Assembly: GCA_001771235.1 (NCBI GenBank)
Contig: METF01000314.1
Coordinates: 599 to 30,185, forward strand
Direction: 5' to 3'
DNA: 29,587 nt
Source of the DNA: Candidatus Zhuqueibacterota bacterium RBG_16_48_16
Lineage (GTDB): Bacteria > Zhuqueibacterota > Zhuqueibacteria > Residuimicrobiales > Sediminimicrobiaceae
This document shows, in pieces, positions 1 through 7,524 of this stretch (positions within the stretch are counted from its first letter, which is position 1; every line of letters begins with the position of its first letter). The position numbers and the translations under genes were made by a program. The notes below the pieces were generated by a model. It was not told the origin of the DNA and did no database searches. It was given only the letters and a program-made list of their open reading frames with translations.

Positions 1-2
1 AG

Positions 3-437
3 GCAAACAGCGCCAACCTGGGATTCAACATTGTGACCAAATATCCAAAGTCTCATTATGTTTGCATCGATGAGCGGGAAATACGACTGGCGGAGCACAG
101 CAAGCATGGCTCGATAAAGGATATGGTTTATCATATTGCCGGGCGTATGCAGGCCGAGACTATCAGCGTCACGCTCGGCGAAGAAGGCGCCCTGGCTTAT
201 CGCGCCGGAAATGGCTTTAGCACTGTGCCGATTTTTTCAGACGGGGTTATCGACACAGTAGGCGCCGGAGATGCGTTTTTAGCTATCACTTCTTTAACAG
301 CTCTGGCAGGCCAGCCGACGGATGTGATCGGATTCATTGGCAACGCCGTGGGCGCACTGGCGGTTCGTATTGTTGGAAATAAGGAATCCATAGAACCCAC
401 CGCGCTTTTTAAATTTATTCAGACTTTATTGAAATGA
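3..437 (+). CDS. PfkB-family carbohydrate kinase, C-terminal part (5' truncated by window edge)
   Basis: This reading frame is open from the first bases, so only the last ~144 residues are visible; an internal GTG at 33 is not a likely start. It carries the PfkB signature DTVGAGDAF (about nt 252-278), which forms the anion hole and holds the catalytic Asp of ribokinase-fold sugar kinases. A preceding LGEEGALAY strand is also typical of the family. Members phosphorylate sugars with ATP in the cytoplasm. The following SIS isomerase gene recalls heptose pathways (HldE kinase domain with GmhA), so a heptose-phosphate or related sugar kinase for glycan precursor synthesis is a reasonable inference. 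The tail (GNAVGALAVRIVGNKES) resembles kinases fused to nucleotidyltransferase domains in surface-glycan loci, but the N-terminal part is not visible. The family is secure; the substrate is not. Confidence 0.85.
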   Translation, partial: ANSANLGFNIVTKYPKSHYVCIDEREIRLAEHSKHGSIKDMVYHIAGRMQAETISVTLGEEGALAYRAGNGFSTVPIFSDGVIDTVGAGDAFLAITSLTALAGQPTDVIGFIGNAVGALAVRIVGNKESIEPTALFKFIQTLLK

Positions 438-446
438 AGGATAATC

Positions 447-1088
447 ATGAACGATCAGCTTTTTTCGAAACGGTACTTGGCAGAGTTAACCTGTGTTCTG
501 GAAAATCTCAATTTGAAGGTTTGGTCCAAGATCCTCCAAGAGCTGGAACGGGTCTTTTACGAGAATGCGACAATTTTCCTGATCGGCAATGGCGGCAGCG
601 CCTCTACTGCCTCGCATATAGCCAATGATTTGATGCTGGGAGCAGCCAGGGAAGGAGGGAGGGGATTTAAAGCCATATCATTATGCGACAACGCTGCCGT
701 GACGATGGCGATTGCCAACGATACAAACTATGACCAAATTTTTTCCCGGCAGTTAAAGGTGTTAGCCAGACACGGCGATGCGCTCTTGTCCATTTCAGGC
801 AGCGGCAATTCTCCCAACCTGATAAAAGCCGTTCGAACAGCGAATGAGCTTGATATGATTACCATTGGCTTTTTAGGGATGGATGGTGGAAAATTGCTTA
901 AAATGTGCGGTACTTCCATTGTCGTACCGTCTGATGATTACGGACTCATCGAGACCGTGCATGTAGCGCTGGATCACCTGTTGGTTGACTATTTTAAACA
1001 ATTGCAGAAGAGCCACGAGAACATTGATCACGTCCCCGGCACAGGTCTCTCTGTTGCTCAACGTGCCTGGATTGCTGAAACGGCCTAA
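447..1088 (+). CDS. SIS-domain sugar-phosphate isomerase, GmhA-like
   Basis: The 213-aa protein has the sugar-isomerase (SIS) fold, with the phosphate-binding segment IGNGGSASTASHIANDL at about residues 45-61 and a second SGSGNSPNL loop near 117. Length and layout match sedoheptulose-7-phosphate isomerases (GmhA), which supply heptose for LPS and glycoproteins. The start at 447 is favoured over an overlapping frame at 434 because an AAGGAT ribosome site lies just upstream and the product keeps the full SIS fold. It begins 9 nt after the kinase stop, so the two are very probably co-transcribed and act in one sugar pathway. The stop codon directly abuts an inverted-repeat element. The substrate is inferred only from family and neighbour. 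Confidence 0.85.
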   Translation: MNDQLFSKRYLAELTCVLENLNLKVWSKILQELERVFYENATIFLIGNGGSASTASHIANDLMLGAAREGGRGFKAISLCDNAAVTMAIANDTNYDQIFSRQLKVLARHGDALLSISGSGNSPNLIKAVRTANELDMITIGFLGMDGGKLLKMCGTSIVVPSDDYGLIETVHVALDHLLVDYFKQLQKSHENIDHVPGTGLSVAQRAWIAETA

Positions 1089-1218
1089 GTGTCTGAACGA
1101 AAACTGGCAAAATAAAAAAGAGCTGTCATTGCGAGCGGAGGAAATGAGTCATTTCCCGTTCAATTTGCTTTTTTGGAGCGAAGCAATCTCGGAACCGTTT
1201 GGGTTTTCGTTCAGACAA
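1088..1218. repeat. Inverted-repeat element, family A copy 1 (MITE-like)
   Basis: A perfect 15-bp inverted repeat, tgtctgaacgaaaac (1090-1104) and its complement (1203-1217), bounds ~130 bp. The 66-bp core 1123-1188 matches 23275-23340 at 60 of 66 positions by hand alignment. It contains a perfect hairpin, GGAAATGA (1140-1147) with TCATTTCC (1149-1156). The core resembles the widespread TCATTGCGAG...GAAGCAATCTC type of dispersed bacterial repeat. No transposase is encoded. The element starts at the stop codon of the SIS gene. Confidence 0.75.
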
Positions 1219-1372
1219 GTAGTCCATTTCAGAATTATTTGCCGGGTTATGGAAAAAGCAAAAAGTTCATAGTCCAGCCTTTAGGCCGAAATTGTCAAGC
1301 CAAAGCTTGAACTACAGACAAAAAACCCAACATGAACTTATGAAATGGAGCAAGTTCGCAAAAGGAACACAC

Positions 1373-2308
1373 ATGATAGCCGTTGAACAAGATTACACAA
1401 AATTTATCCAAAAGGGATTCAATGCGCCAGACGAAGGTAAGGGACGCCTGCCGGATTTTATCGGATTGGGCGTCCGCAGGTGCGCATCCACCTACCTGCA
1501 AAACATGCTCATGCAGCACCCGGAATTGGCGTTTCCAAGAATCTCGCCCGATGTCCCATTCTGTTGCGATCCCGGCTTTTTTGAGAAATTGAAGAAAGAG
1601 GGTCCCTTTATTTTAAAAGAATCGCACATGTGGACGCCTTTTTACTTAGATTGGAAGCAAAAGTTAGGGTATCTAAACACCTACAAGCGGCTGTTTGAGC
1701 ATGCCCAACCCTGGCAGAAAGCGGGAGAAGTCTCAGCGATTTACCTGCTGTTTTTGACCTATGGCAATTTCATTGGCGACTTTAAAAAGATACTGCCCCA
1801 TGTCAAATTGTTTTTCACCATCCGCAACCCGGTCGAGCGTTTGATCAGCGACTTTTTTCATTGGCCGCCGAATGAAGAGGAAAATCCTGATTTTGAAGCG
1901 TGCGTCAATACCATTGCCTGGCGTGTGTCAAATAACCAGGTCAACACGGTGGATTATCACAACCGGCTTTTTCTGACCGGGTTTTATCATAACAGCATCC
2001 AAAAACTTTACCAATATTTCCCAATCGACCAGGTACATATTATCTTGTTTGAAGAGATCAAAGAAAATCCTAAAGTCGCGTTGCGTCGTTTGTGCCGGTT
2101 TCTTGACATCGACGAGGGGTTTGAGTTTCGGGATATTGAGAAACCGGTCAAGCCGGCGCTGGTGGAAAAATCCTATAAAAAAAGAAATACAGCAACTGCG
2201 GAGCAGAAACAGAAACTCATCGACTTGTACAGGCCGTCTATATTGAATCTATCTAAAATTATCAATCGGGATTTAACCGGCTGGCTGGATGTAGAATCAA
2301 TAAATTAA
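1373..2308 (+). CDS. Sulfotransferase-domain protein (PAPS-dependent type)
   Basis: The 311-aa product has both PAPS-binding signatures of the sulfotransferase family. The 5'-phosphosulfate loop is LGVRRCASTYLQNML (about residues 31-45), and the 3'-phosphate motif is FTIRNPVERLISDFFHW (about 147-163). Such enzymes move sulfate from PAPS to a sugar or protein hydroxyl. The frame can be extended upstream to a TTG at 1292, but ATG 1373 is preceded by AAAGGAAC at good spacing and starts just before the first conserved loop, so I chose it. No signal peptide or membrane segment is visible, so it is probably cytoplasmic. It lies between sugar-activation genes and glycosyltransferases upstream of flagellin, which suggests sulfation of a surface or flagellar glycan. 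The acceptor is inferred only from context. Confidence 0.85.
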   Translation: MIAVEQDYTKFIQKGFNAPDEGKGRLPDFIGLGVRRCASTYLQNMLMQHPELAFPRISPDVPFCCDPGFFEKLKKEGPFILKESHMWTPFYLDWKQKLGYLNTYKRLFEHAQPWQKAGEVSAIYLLFLTYGNFIGDFKKILPHVKLFFTIRNPVERLISDFFHWPPNEEENPDFEACVNTIAWRVSNNQVNTVDYHNRLFLTGFYHNSIQKLYQYFPIDQVHIILFEEIKENPKVALRRLCRFLDIDEGFEFRDIEKPVKPALVEKSYKKRNTATAEQKQKLIDLYRPSILNLSKIINRDLTGWLDVESIN

Positions 2309-2323
2309 AAATAAGGTGCCTAT

Positions 2324-2953
2324 ATGAATCCTGCTAATACACTACAGTCGATAGAAGATTGGAATGAGCTTCAATTTCACCTCGCCCAGCGAGAGAATCA
2401 AAAGCCTGTAGCCGAAAAATTAGACCGTCCTTTTAACATGGCAAAAAAGCAGATATTCGAAAAATTCATTCCAAAAAATAAACCTTTGAAAATCCTGGAA
2501 GCCGGTTGCTTTACTGCAGCATGGGGAGAATACTTTGCCGGAATGGGCCATGATGTCTTGTGTGTAGATCTGCCGGAAGTGCTGGATATTGCCAGGCGCG
2601 ATATTCCTGTAAGGTATGCTCCATGCGACTTGAACAACAATTTTCCGGATGGAAAATTTGATATTATTCTTTGTACGCAGGTGATCGAACATGTCGCCCG
2701 GGACTTTGAATTGCTGAGGAATATCTGCACTCATCTGGAGCCGGACGGACTGGCCTTTATCGATACGGTCACGGAAATACCGGACAAGGTCGAGGACCAT
2801 GGACATTTAAGGGCTTATCCGGGCTATAGCCTGCAGGCTCTGATGAAAACGGCTGGATTTGAAATTGTCTTTTTTGCCAGGATTGTCTTGAAGCAATCGA
2901 ATGATGAGAATGTTTTTGCTATTGGTAAAAGAGCGACGTGTGCTGCATGTTAA
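2324..2953 (+). CDS. Class I SAM-dependent methyltransferase
   Basis: The 209-aa protein has a Rossmann-type methyltransferase domain. Motif I is ILEAGCFTAAWGEYFA (about residues 52-67), an acidic strand-2 end is CVDLPE, and the post-II motif is ILCTQVIEHV. It looks like a Methyltransf_11/23-type enzyme acting on a small molecule or glycan. AAGGTG precedes ATG 2324 at usable spacing, and the start follows the sulfotransferase stop by 15 nt, so co-transcription is likely. The end overlaps the longest reading of the next gene, but that gene probably begins at 2977. A role in O- or N-methylation of the sugar built by this cluster is inference. Confidence 0.85.
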   Translation: MNPANTLQSIEDWNELQFHLAQRENQKPVAEKLDRPFNMAKKQIFEKFIPKNKPLKILEAGCFTAAWGEYFAGMGHDVLCVDLPEVLDIARRDIPVRYAPCDLNNNFPDGKFDIILCTQVIEHVARDFELLRNICTHLEPDGLAFIDTVTEIPDKVEDHGHLRAYPGYSLQALMKTAGFEIVFFARIVLKQSNDENVFAIGKRATCAAC

Positions 2954-2976
2954 CCGATCATCGAGGTATTATTTCA

Positions 2977-4122
2977 ATGGCTTTAGCAGACGATTGGAAA
3001 GATAACACAACATCTCCTGCTGTCGCGCAACAAGGCCTTGCTCATGGAGCGGACGGGAATCGGGATCGGAGGGCGGATTCCTGGAAGAAATACTATGACC
3101 AGGGTTGTGCCGCTCTCACTGCAAATGATTTACAGCAAGCCCGGACGCTTTTCAATCTCGCTATAAATGTTGACTATAACCAGCCGCTAACATGGATAAA
3201 AACAGCGATGATGTTTCAAAGGCAAGGCGACATGAGCTCGGCCATAGCCGCCATCCAAACAAGCCTTGATCTGGATCCTGAAAATACGATTGCGCGCTAT
3301 TACGCCGGGATTTTTAACCGCGTCATGCTGGAACGATTCGCTGACAAAACCGGCAAAAAGTTATCCTGCTATCAGGAAGAAATCGTCTACACAACGGAAG
3401 ACGAGCTGCTGGTGAAACGCGGCGATAAAATCGATGATGTAAATTTCGCCAGAGCTCTGGATGCCTTTTGGACCGGCTTTGTTGGGGGCGACTGGAACGC
3501 TGTACGAACACGGCATGAATTTTCTGAAGAACAAATGAAACAATACATCGATCACATAGCTCGAATGCTTGCAATGGAATTTTTTGGCGTCAAGATCCAA
3601 AAAAATGACCGCATTCTTGATATCGGGACAGGCGCCGGCAAGATTTTACACGTCCTGGCTCAACACGGCCTGCTGAAGAATGTTACGGCTACCGATGTCG
3701 CGGTGAATGAGCTTAGAGGGCTGAAAAGGAAATTTTATAAAGCGCATCATGATCAGCCCTTAGGCTACGTAGGACTGTTGGCACAACAGCTACCTTTTAA
3801 AAAGCAGGTGTTTGACGTCATTCTCATGATGGATATCGTGGAACACCTCTATCATAACGAGCTCGTAGCGGTTTTAAAAGAGATTAAGAATATTTTAAAA
3901 CCCGGCGGCAGGATATATATACAGACACCCAATGGAATGCGGTACATGGGAAAATTAGAGAGACTGCCTGACAATAAAATCAATATCCCCGAGATGAACG
4001 GCAACTGGCAGCACGTAGCAGAAAAATCGATGGGATATTTGAAAAAGACATTAAATGATTGCGGCTATGACGTGGAGGTCTTAAACCGGCTGCGTTGCGC
4101 GGTGAAAGCGACGGTTGCTTGA
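2977..4122 (+). CDS. TPR-methyltransferase fusion protein
   Basis: This 381-aa protein joins an N-terminal TPR-like region (about residues 33-105, with repeats such as AAIQTSLDLDPENTIARYYAG) to a C-terminal class I SAM methyltransferase. Motif I of the methyltransferase is ILDIGTGAGK near 211, followed by TATDV and MMDIVEHL. The linker carries no recognised domain. A GTG start at 2938 is possible, but ATG 2977 has GAGGT about 9 nt upstream and avoids overlap with the preceding gene. TPRs usually bind protein partners, so this enzyme may methylate a protein or a protein-bound glycan rather than a free precursor. The neighbouring glycosyltransferases also carry TPR tails, which fits a shared protein substrate; flagellin is the obvious candidate. 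Confidence 0.8.
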   Translation: MALADDWKDNTTSPAVAQQGLAHGADGNRDRRADSWKKYYDQGCAALTANDLQQARTLFNLAINVDYNQPLTWIKTAMMFQRQGDMSSAIAAIQTSLDLDPENTIARYYAGIFNRVMLERFADKTGKKLSCYQEEIVYTTEDELLVKRGDKIDDVNFARALDAFWTGFVGGDWNAVRTRHEFSEEQMKQYIDHIARMLAMEFFGVKIQKNDRILDIGTGAGKILHVLAQHGLLKNVTATDVAVNELRGLKRKFYKAHHDQPLGYVGLLAQQLPFKKQVFDVILMMDIVEHLYHNELVAVLKEIKNILKPGGRIYIQTPNGMRYMGKLERLPDNKINIPEMNGNWQHVAEKSMGYLKKTLNDCGYDVEVLNRLRCAVKATVA

Positions 4123-4167
4123 AAGTATCAGATCGATGAGCTGCAAAAATAAAACCTGCTAATGGAT

Positions 4168-4219
4168 TGAATGCTTGAGTCCATGCAATCATACGTTCAT
4201 AAAATTCGGAGAACGACTT
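4168..4219 (+). repeat. Duplicated glycosyltransferase leader, copy 1
   Basis: The segment from gaatgcttgag through attcggagaa to the start codon is nearly identical to the leader of the next glycosyltransferase gene (5378-5477). It includes the GGAGAA ribosome site. It lacks the 48-nt hairpin block found in copy 2. Its conservation shows that coding sequence and leader were duplicated together. Confidence 0.75.
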
Positions 4220-5380
4220 GTGACGAAAACTGCAAAGAAGAATAAACAAAAATTGGCCCGACCGACCCTGTCTCTCTGCATGATTGTCAAAAATGAAGAA
4301 ATGTACTTGCCAACTGCTCTGGAAAGTATCAAAGATATCGTCAATGAAATGATTGTCGTGGATACCGGTTCTACGGATCGGACGGTGGAAATTGCGCAGA
4401 AAAACGGCGCCCACGTATTCCATTTCGAATGGTGCGACGATTTTTCCAGGGCGCGCAACTATTCGCTTGATCACGCCGCCGGTGATTGGATCTTGAGCCT
4501 CGATGCTGACGAGCGCATCCCGCGCAGTGAGCTGGCAAAAATTCGGCAGGCAATATATTACTCCGAAATTGCCGCGGTTTCCATGATTCAGCGCATTCCC
4601 CAGGCAAATGAAAATCTGGTGCCGTTTGTCGATAGCGAATATTGCCGGCTTTTTCGCAACCATCCTGAAATCCGCTATCAAGGCCGCATTCATGAGCAAA
4701 TTTTACCGGCCATACAAAAACTCAATGGCAAGGTATTGCAAAGCGACATTGTCATCGATCATTGGGCTTATGGCGCAACAGCGGAAAAGAAGAAAAAGCG
4801 GGCCCAACGCAATATGAGGTTGCTGTTAAAAGATGCGGATGAAAATCCCTGCGACCCATTTATTTGCTATAATCTTGGGATGACTTTTCGGGAATTGGCG
4901 AACAATACAAAAGCAATTTTTTGGCTGCAAAAGGCGATTGAAAATGACGATAAGAAGATAAAAAGAGAAATCATTGCCAATTCGCATCTGGCTCTGAGTC
5001 AGCTCTTTTTGCAAGCTAATCATTTCGGCCTGGCCGAATCGCATGCCAACTGGGCGTTTTTAATAAACTCGAGAAATCTAATTTCCCTTTATATTCAGGC
5101 TACCATTTCTGTTTGTAGAAAAGACTATCAACAAGCAGTGGAAAGATTGGAGAATTTGATTCGTCTTTCGGCAAAAGAAAACATAGTGGAAAGGAAGATT
5201 CCTGCGCGGCAGCTCTGGAACGACTTGGCCGGATGCAGGGCGGCTGCCGGAGATTGGCAGGGAGCCGAAATCGCCCTTAGTATGTCAAGCGATAAAAGTG
5301 AGCAGGAATACGATTCCCGGTTCAAGGTTGCCATCTCGGAGATCAAGCCATTCATGACCTTGCCGGAAGCTTCAGTTTGA
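4220..5380 (+). CDS. GT2 glycosyltransferase with C-terminal TPR-like region (paralog 1)
   Basis: The 386-aa protein opens with a family 2 glycosyltransferase domain. LSLCMIVKNEEMYL (about residues 17-30) and IVVDTGSTDRTVEIA form the nucleotide site, and SLDADE holds the DxD-type metal motif. The last ~150 residues are helical and TPR-like. This GT2-TPR layout is shared with SunS-type protein glycosyltransferases and with many flagellin-locus enzymes. The GTG start at 4220 is chosen because GGAGAA lies upstream and because it matches the ATG start of the adjacent paralog, whose first codons (AKTAK versus TKTAK) align. A TTG at 4175 would lie inside the shared leader. There are no membrane segments, so it is likely cytoplasmic. 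Sugar donor and acceptor are unknown; flagellin is inferred from position. Confidence 0.85.
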   Translation: MTKTAKKNKQKLARPTLSLCMIVKNEEMYLPTALESIKDIVNEMIVVDTGSTDRTVEIAQKNGAHVFHFEWCDDFSRARNYSLDHAAGDWILSLDADERIPRSELAKIRQAIYYSEIAAVSMIQRIPQANENLVPFVDSEYCRLFRNHPEIRYQGRIHEQILPAIQKLNGKVLQSDIVIDHWAYGATAEKKKKRAQRNMRLLLKDADENPCDPFICYNLGMTFRELANNTKAIFWLQKAIENDDKKIKREIIANSHLALSQLFLQANHFGLAESHANWAFLINSRNLISLYIQATISVCRKDYQQAVERLENLIRLSAKENIVERKIPARQLWNDLAGCRAAAGDWQGAEIALSMSSDKSEQEYDSRFKVAISEIKPFMTLPEASV

Positions 5381-5477
5381 ATGCTTGAGTGCATGGTTGC
5401 ATGAATGCATGGCGGCGTGACGGCATGCAACCATACATCCATGCAATCATGCGTTCGTAAAATTCGGAGAATGACAC
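5378..5477 (+). repeat. Duplicated glycosyltransferase leader, copy 2, with extra hairpin block
   Basis: It matches the leader of the upstream paralog (4168-4219) on both sides of a 48-nt block at 5391-5438 that is absent from copy 1. The block contains atggttgcatg (5393-5403) and its perfect complement catgcaaccat (5424-5434), giving an 11-bp stem and 20-nt loop. The hairpin lies between the two glycosyltransferase genes, about 40 nt before the GGAGAA ribosome site, and could modulate distal gene expression. Confidence 0.75.
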
Positions 5478-7229
5478 ATGGCGAAAACAGCAAAGTATAA
5501 ATTAAAGTCGCCCCGGCCAACCCTGTCTCTTTGCATGATTGTGAAAAACGAAGAACAATTCCTCGGACAATGCCTGGACAGCGTGCAGGATATTGTTGAT
5601 GAAATGATCATAGTGGACACAGGCTCGACGGACAGTACCGTCGAAATCGCCGGGCGATACGGCGCTCAAATCTTTCATCATCCCTGGCAGGGCAGCTTTA
5701 GCGAGGCGAGGAATTATGGATTGCAATACGCTACCGGCGATTGGATCCTGCAAATGGACGCGGATGAGGAGCTGGAAAAGGCCGATATCCCGATTTTAAA
5801 AAAGGTACTCCGGTCCGATTTGTATGACGCCATTTTTGTCGCTCTGTTGAATGATAGTCCCGAGGGTTGGGCCAAACATTATTTTCAACGTATATTTCGC
5901 CGGGGAAAGGCGCATTACGAGGGGATCGTGCACAATCAATTGGCCTACAAAGGCGCCGATCTGAGAACAGAGGTCCGCATTTACCACTGGGGATACAATC
6001 TTTGTGAAGAAAAAATGGCGGCGAAAATGCGCCGCACCGAGGAGCTGTTGCTAAAACAACTGGCGGAGGACGAAACCAATCCTTTTTCTTATGTGAATTA
6101 CTTACGGGTTCTGAGAGCACAGAAGCGATATGATGAGGCCGTGCAAACGGGGGAGAAGGCACTGGAGATTTGCCGACAGCGTATGACAGAGATTCACCGC
6201 CAAATGATCTTTTATGATACGGCTTACAGCGCCCTGCATGCCGGCCAGGAAGAAAAGGCGGAACAACTTTGTCAGGAAATTCTCAAAGAGTTTCCAGAAA
6301 ATATCGACATTCTTTTTACTGTGGCGACCGTTTTAATCAGCCAAAAAAAATATCGACAGGCGATTGAAACGTTTCATCGTTTTTTGGATATTCAGCAAAA
6401 ACTGAAAATAAAGCCTCAACATACCAGGCTGATCATCGACACATATAATTTTGATCATAAAGCCTGGGGACATATCTCAGATTGCTATTACGAATTGCAG
6501 GAATATGATAAATCCCTAAAAGCAGCCGAAAAGGCTGTTGCAGCGCGCAAGACCCCGCCAGCCTATCAGGTGACGTTGGCAAGGGTGTTGCTCAAATTGA
6601 ATCGCGTCGATGAGGCACGAAAAGAATTGACCGAGGTGGAGAGGACAGACCAGACGAATGTGCTGTTTTATTTGAAATGGGCGGCTCTTTGTAAGAGAAA
6701 TCCTGAATTGGGCGATGAAATGGCGCAGATCGAGCTCGGTTTGAAACGCTTTCCTCATTCTGAGGAGCTGCTCAACTACCGGGCTTATGCACTGCAAAAC
6801 GAGAATCCGCAGGAAGCGGAGAAAGTATGGCGAAACGTCATCGGGATTAATCCCGATCATGTGGGAGCCTATGTAGGGTTGGCAAAAATTGCCGCCAAAA
6901 ATCGACATTTGCAGGATTTGGAAAATTATGTGGAGGCCATCCTGAACAAAGCCGATAGTCCACCTGTCTTTAAAGAAGTCGGCGGATACTGTCTGCACGC
7001 CAGGCTGTATCGACAAGCCATCGATTTGTTCAGCAAATACCTGGCTAAAAAACCTGACGATGTCGAGGTCTTGACAGACGTGGCCACCTGCTATGCAAAA
7101 CAAGGGCATATTGAAGCTGCCATGTATGGTTTTCAGGCTGTTTTGGGGATAGCGCCTGAAAATGGCCGTGCCAGGGATAATTTGGCTAAAGTGATTATAG
7201 TGTTGCAAAGGAAGAGAGCGGTTGTATGA
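5478..7229 (+). CDS. GT2 glycosyltransferase with long TPR tail (paralog 2)
   Basis: This 583-aa paralog of the preceding gene has the same GT2 core: LSLCMIVKNEEQFL at about 14-27, MIIVDTGSTDSTVEIA, and the metal motif QMDADEEL. A much longer helical tail (about 215-580) carries many TPR units, for example YRQAIDLFSKYLAKKPDDVEVLTDVATCYA. The start has GGAGAATGACAC upstream and the shared leader. The TPR array likely docks a protein acceptor, as in SunS-like and flagellin glycosyltransferases. It is the last gene before the sigma-28 flagellin promoter, so glycosylation of flagellin in the cytoplasm before export is the best-supported guess. Acceptor and sugar are not shown by sequence. Confidence 0.87.
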   Translation: MAKTAKYKLKSPRPTLSLCMIVKNEEQFLGQCLDSVQDIVDEMIIVDTGSTDSTVEIAGRYGAQIFHHPWQGSFSEARNYGLQYATGDWILQMDADEELEKADIPILKKVLRSDLYDAIFVALLNDSPEGWAKHYFQRIFRRGKAHYEGIVHNQLAYKGADLRTEVRIYHWGYNLCEEKMAAKMRRTEELLLKQLAEDETNPFSYVNYLRVLRAQKRYDEAVQTGEKALEICRQRMTEIHRQMIFYDTAYSALHAGQEEKAEQLCQEILKEFPENIDILFTVATVLISQKKYRQAIETFHRFLDIQQKLKIKPQHTRLIIDTYNFDHKAWGHISDCYYELQEYDKSLKAAEKAVAARKTPPAYQVTLARVLLKLNRVDEARKELTEVERTDQTNVLFYLKWAALCKRNPELGDEMAQIELGLKRFPHSEELLNYRAYALQNENPQEAEKVWRNVIGINPDHVGAYVGLAKIAAKNRHLQDLENYVEAILNKADSPPVFKEVGGYCLHARLYRQAIDLFSKYLAKKPDDVEVLTDVATCYAKQGHIEAAMYGFQAVLGIAPENGRARDNLAKVIIVLQRKRAVV

Positions 7230-7406
7230 AGGCCTGGCATTATTCCGAAAACAGAAAGCGCTTTTTATTGAAATCCCCAAAAGCAAAATGATTTGATGGC
7301 AAAATAAATTCGATATGGTGATCTGTTTATTTGCGGGGAATGCCTTTTTGATTATCCAATTTTTTCATTAGCTCTTTAATCAAAATAAATATTCGGGAAA
7401 AAAAAC
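7230..7406. other. Non-coding region upstream of flagellin promoter
   Basis: This AT-rich spacer has no convincing gene. It contains a perfect 9-bp inverted repeat, ttttgatta (7346-7354) and taatcaaaa (7377-7385), ending about 20 bp before the -35 element of the flagellin promoter. It could be a regulator site or simply an AT-rich bend. No clear terminator for the glycosyltransferase gene was seen. Confidence 0.5.
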
Positions 7407-7433
7407 TAAAGTTTGTCGAACTCGAGTCGATAA
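7407..7433 (+). promoter_or_regulatory. Sigma-28 (FliA) promoter of flagellin gene
   Basis: TAAAGTTT (7407-7414), an 11-nt spacer and GTCGATAA (7426-7433) match the FliA consensus TAAAGTTT-N11-GCCGATAA at 15 of 16 positions. Transcription should start near 7440, leaving a leader of ~85 nt before the flagellin ATG. This places flagellin, and possibly the genes behind it, in the late flagellar class under FlgM control. Confidence 0.9.
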
Positions 7434-7524
7434 CAGTGAATGAGAGTCATAGATAAATCCTGACTCAAACTCACAACAACATAGCGGCAAGGAAGCCTCG
7501 AAATCCAACAAGGAGGTACTAGTC

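Noticed and set aside
434..628. Open frame overlapping the start of the SIS gene
   Set aside because: It overlaps the well-supported SIS-domain gene in another frame and has no recognisable domain.
985..1272. 95-codon frame running from the SIS gene through the repeat element
   Set aside because: It is a frame shadow that continues through inverted-repeat DNA; there is no ribosome site and no protein-like features.
3980..4699. 239-codon minus-strand frame opposite the first glycosyltransferase
   Set aside because: It lies antisense to a clear GT2 domain, and its sequence shows no domain.
5731..6162. Minus-strand frame opposite the second glycosyltransferase
   Set aside because: It is antisense to coding sequence, with composition and Pro/Arg pattern typical of a shadow frame.
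4220..7229. SunS-type bacteriocin S-glycosylation cluster
   Set aside because: The glycosyltransferases share the GT2-TPR layout, but no precursor peptide, disulfide protein or exporter gene is present; flagellin is the nearer candidate acceptor.
6516..7286. 256-codon minus-strand frame opposite the TPR tail
   Set aside because: It is long but antisense to a TPR array; periodic codon use there creates long shadow frames.
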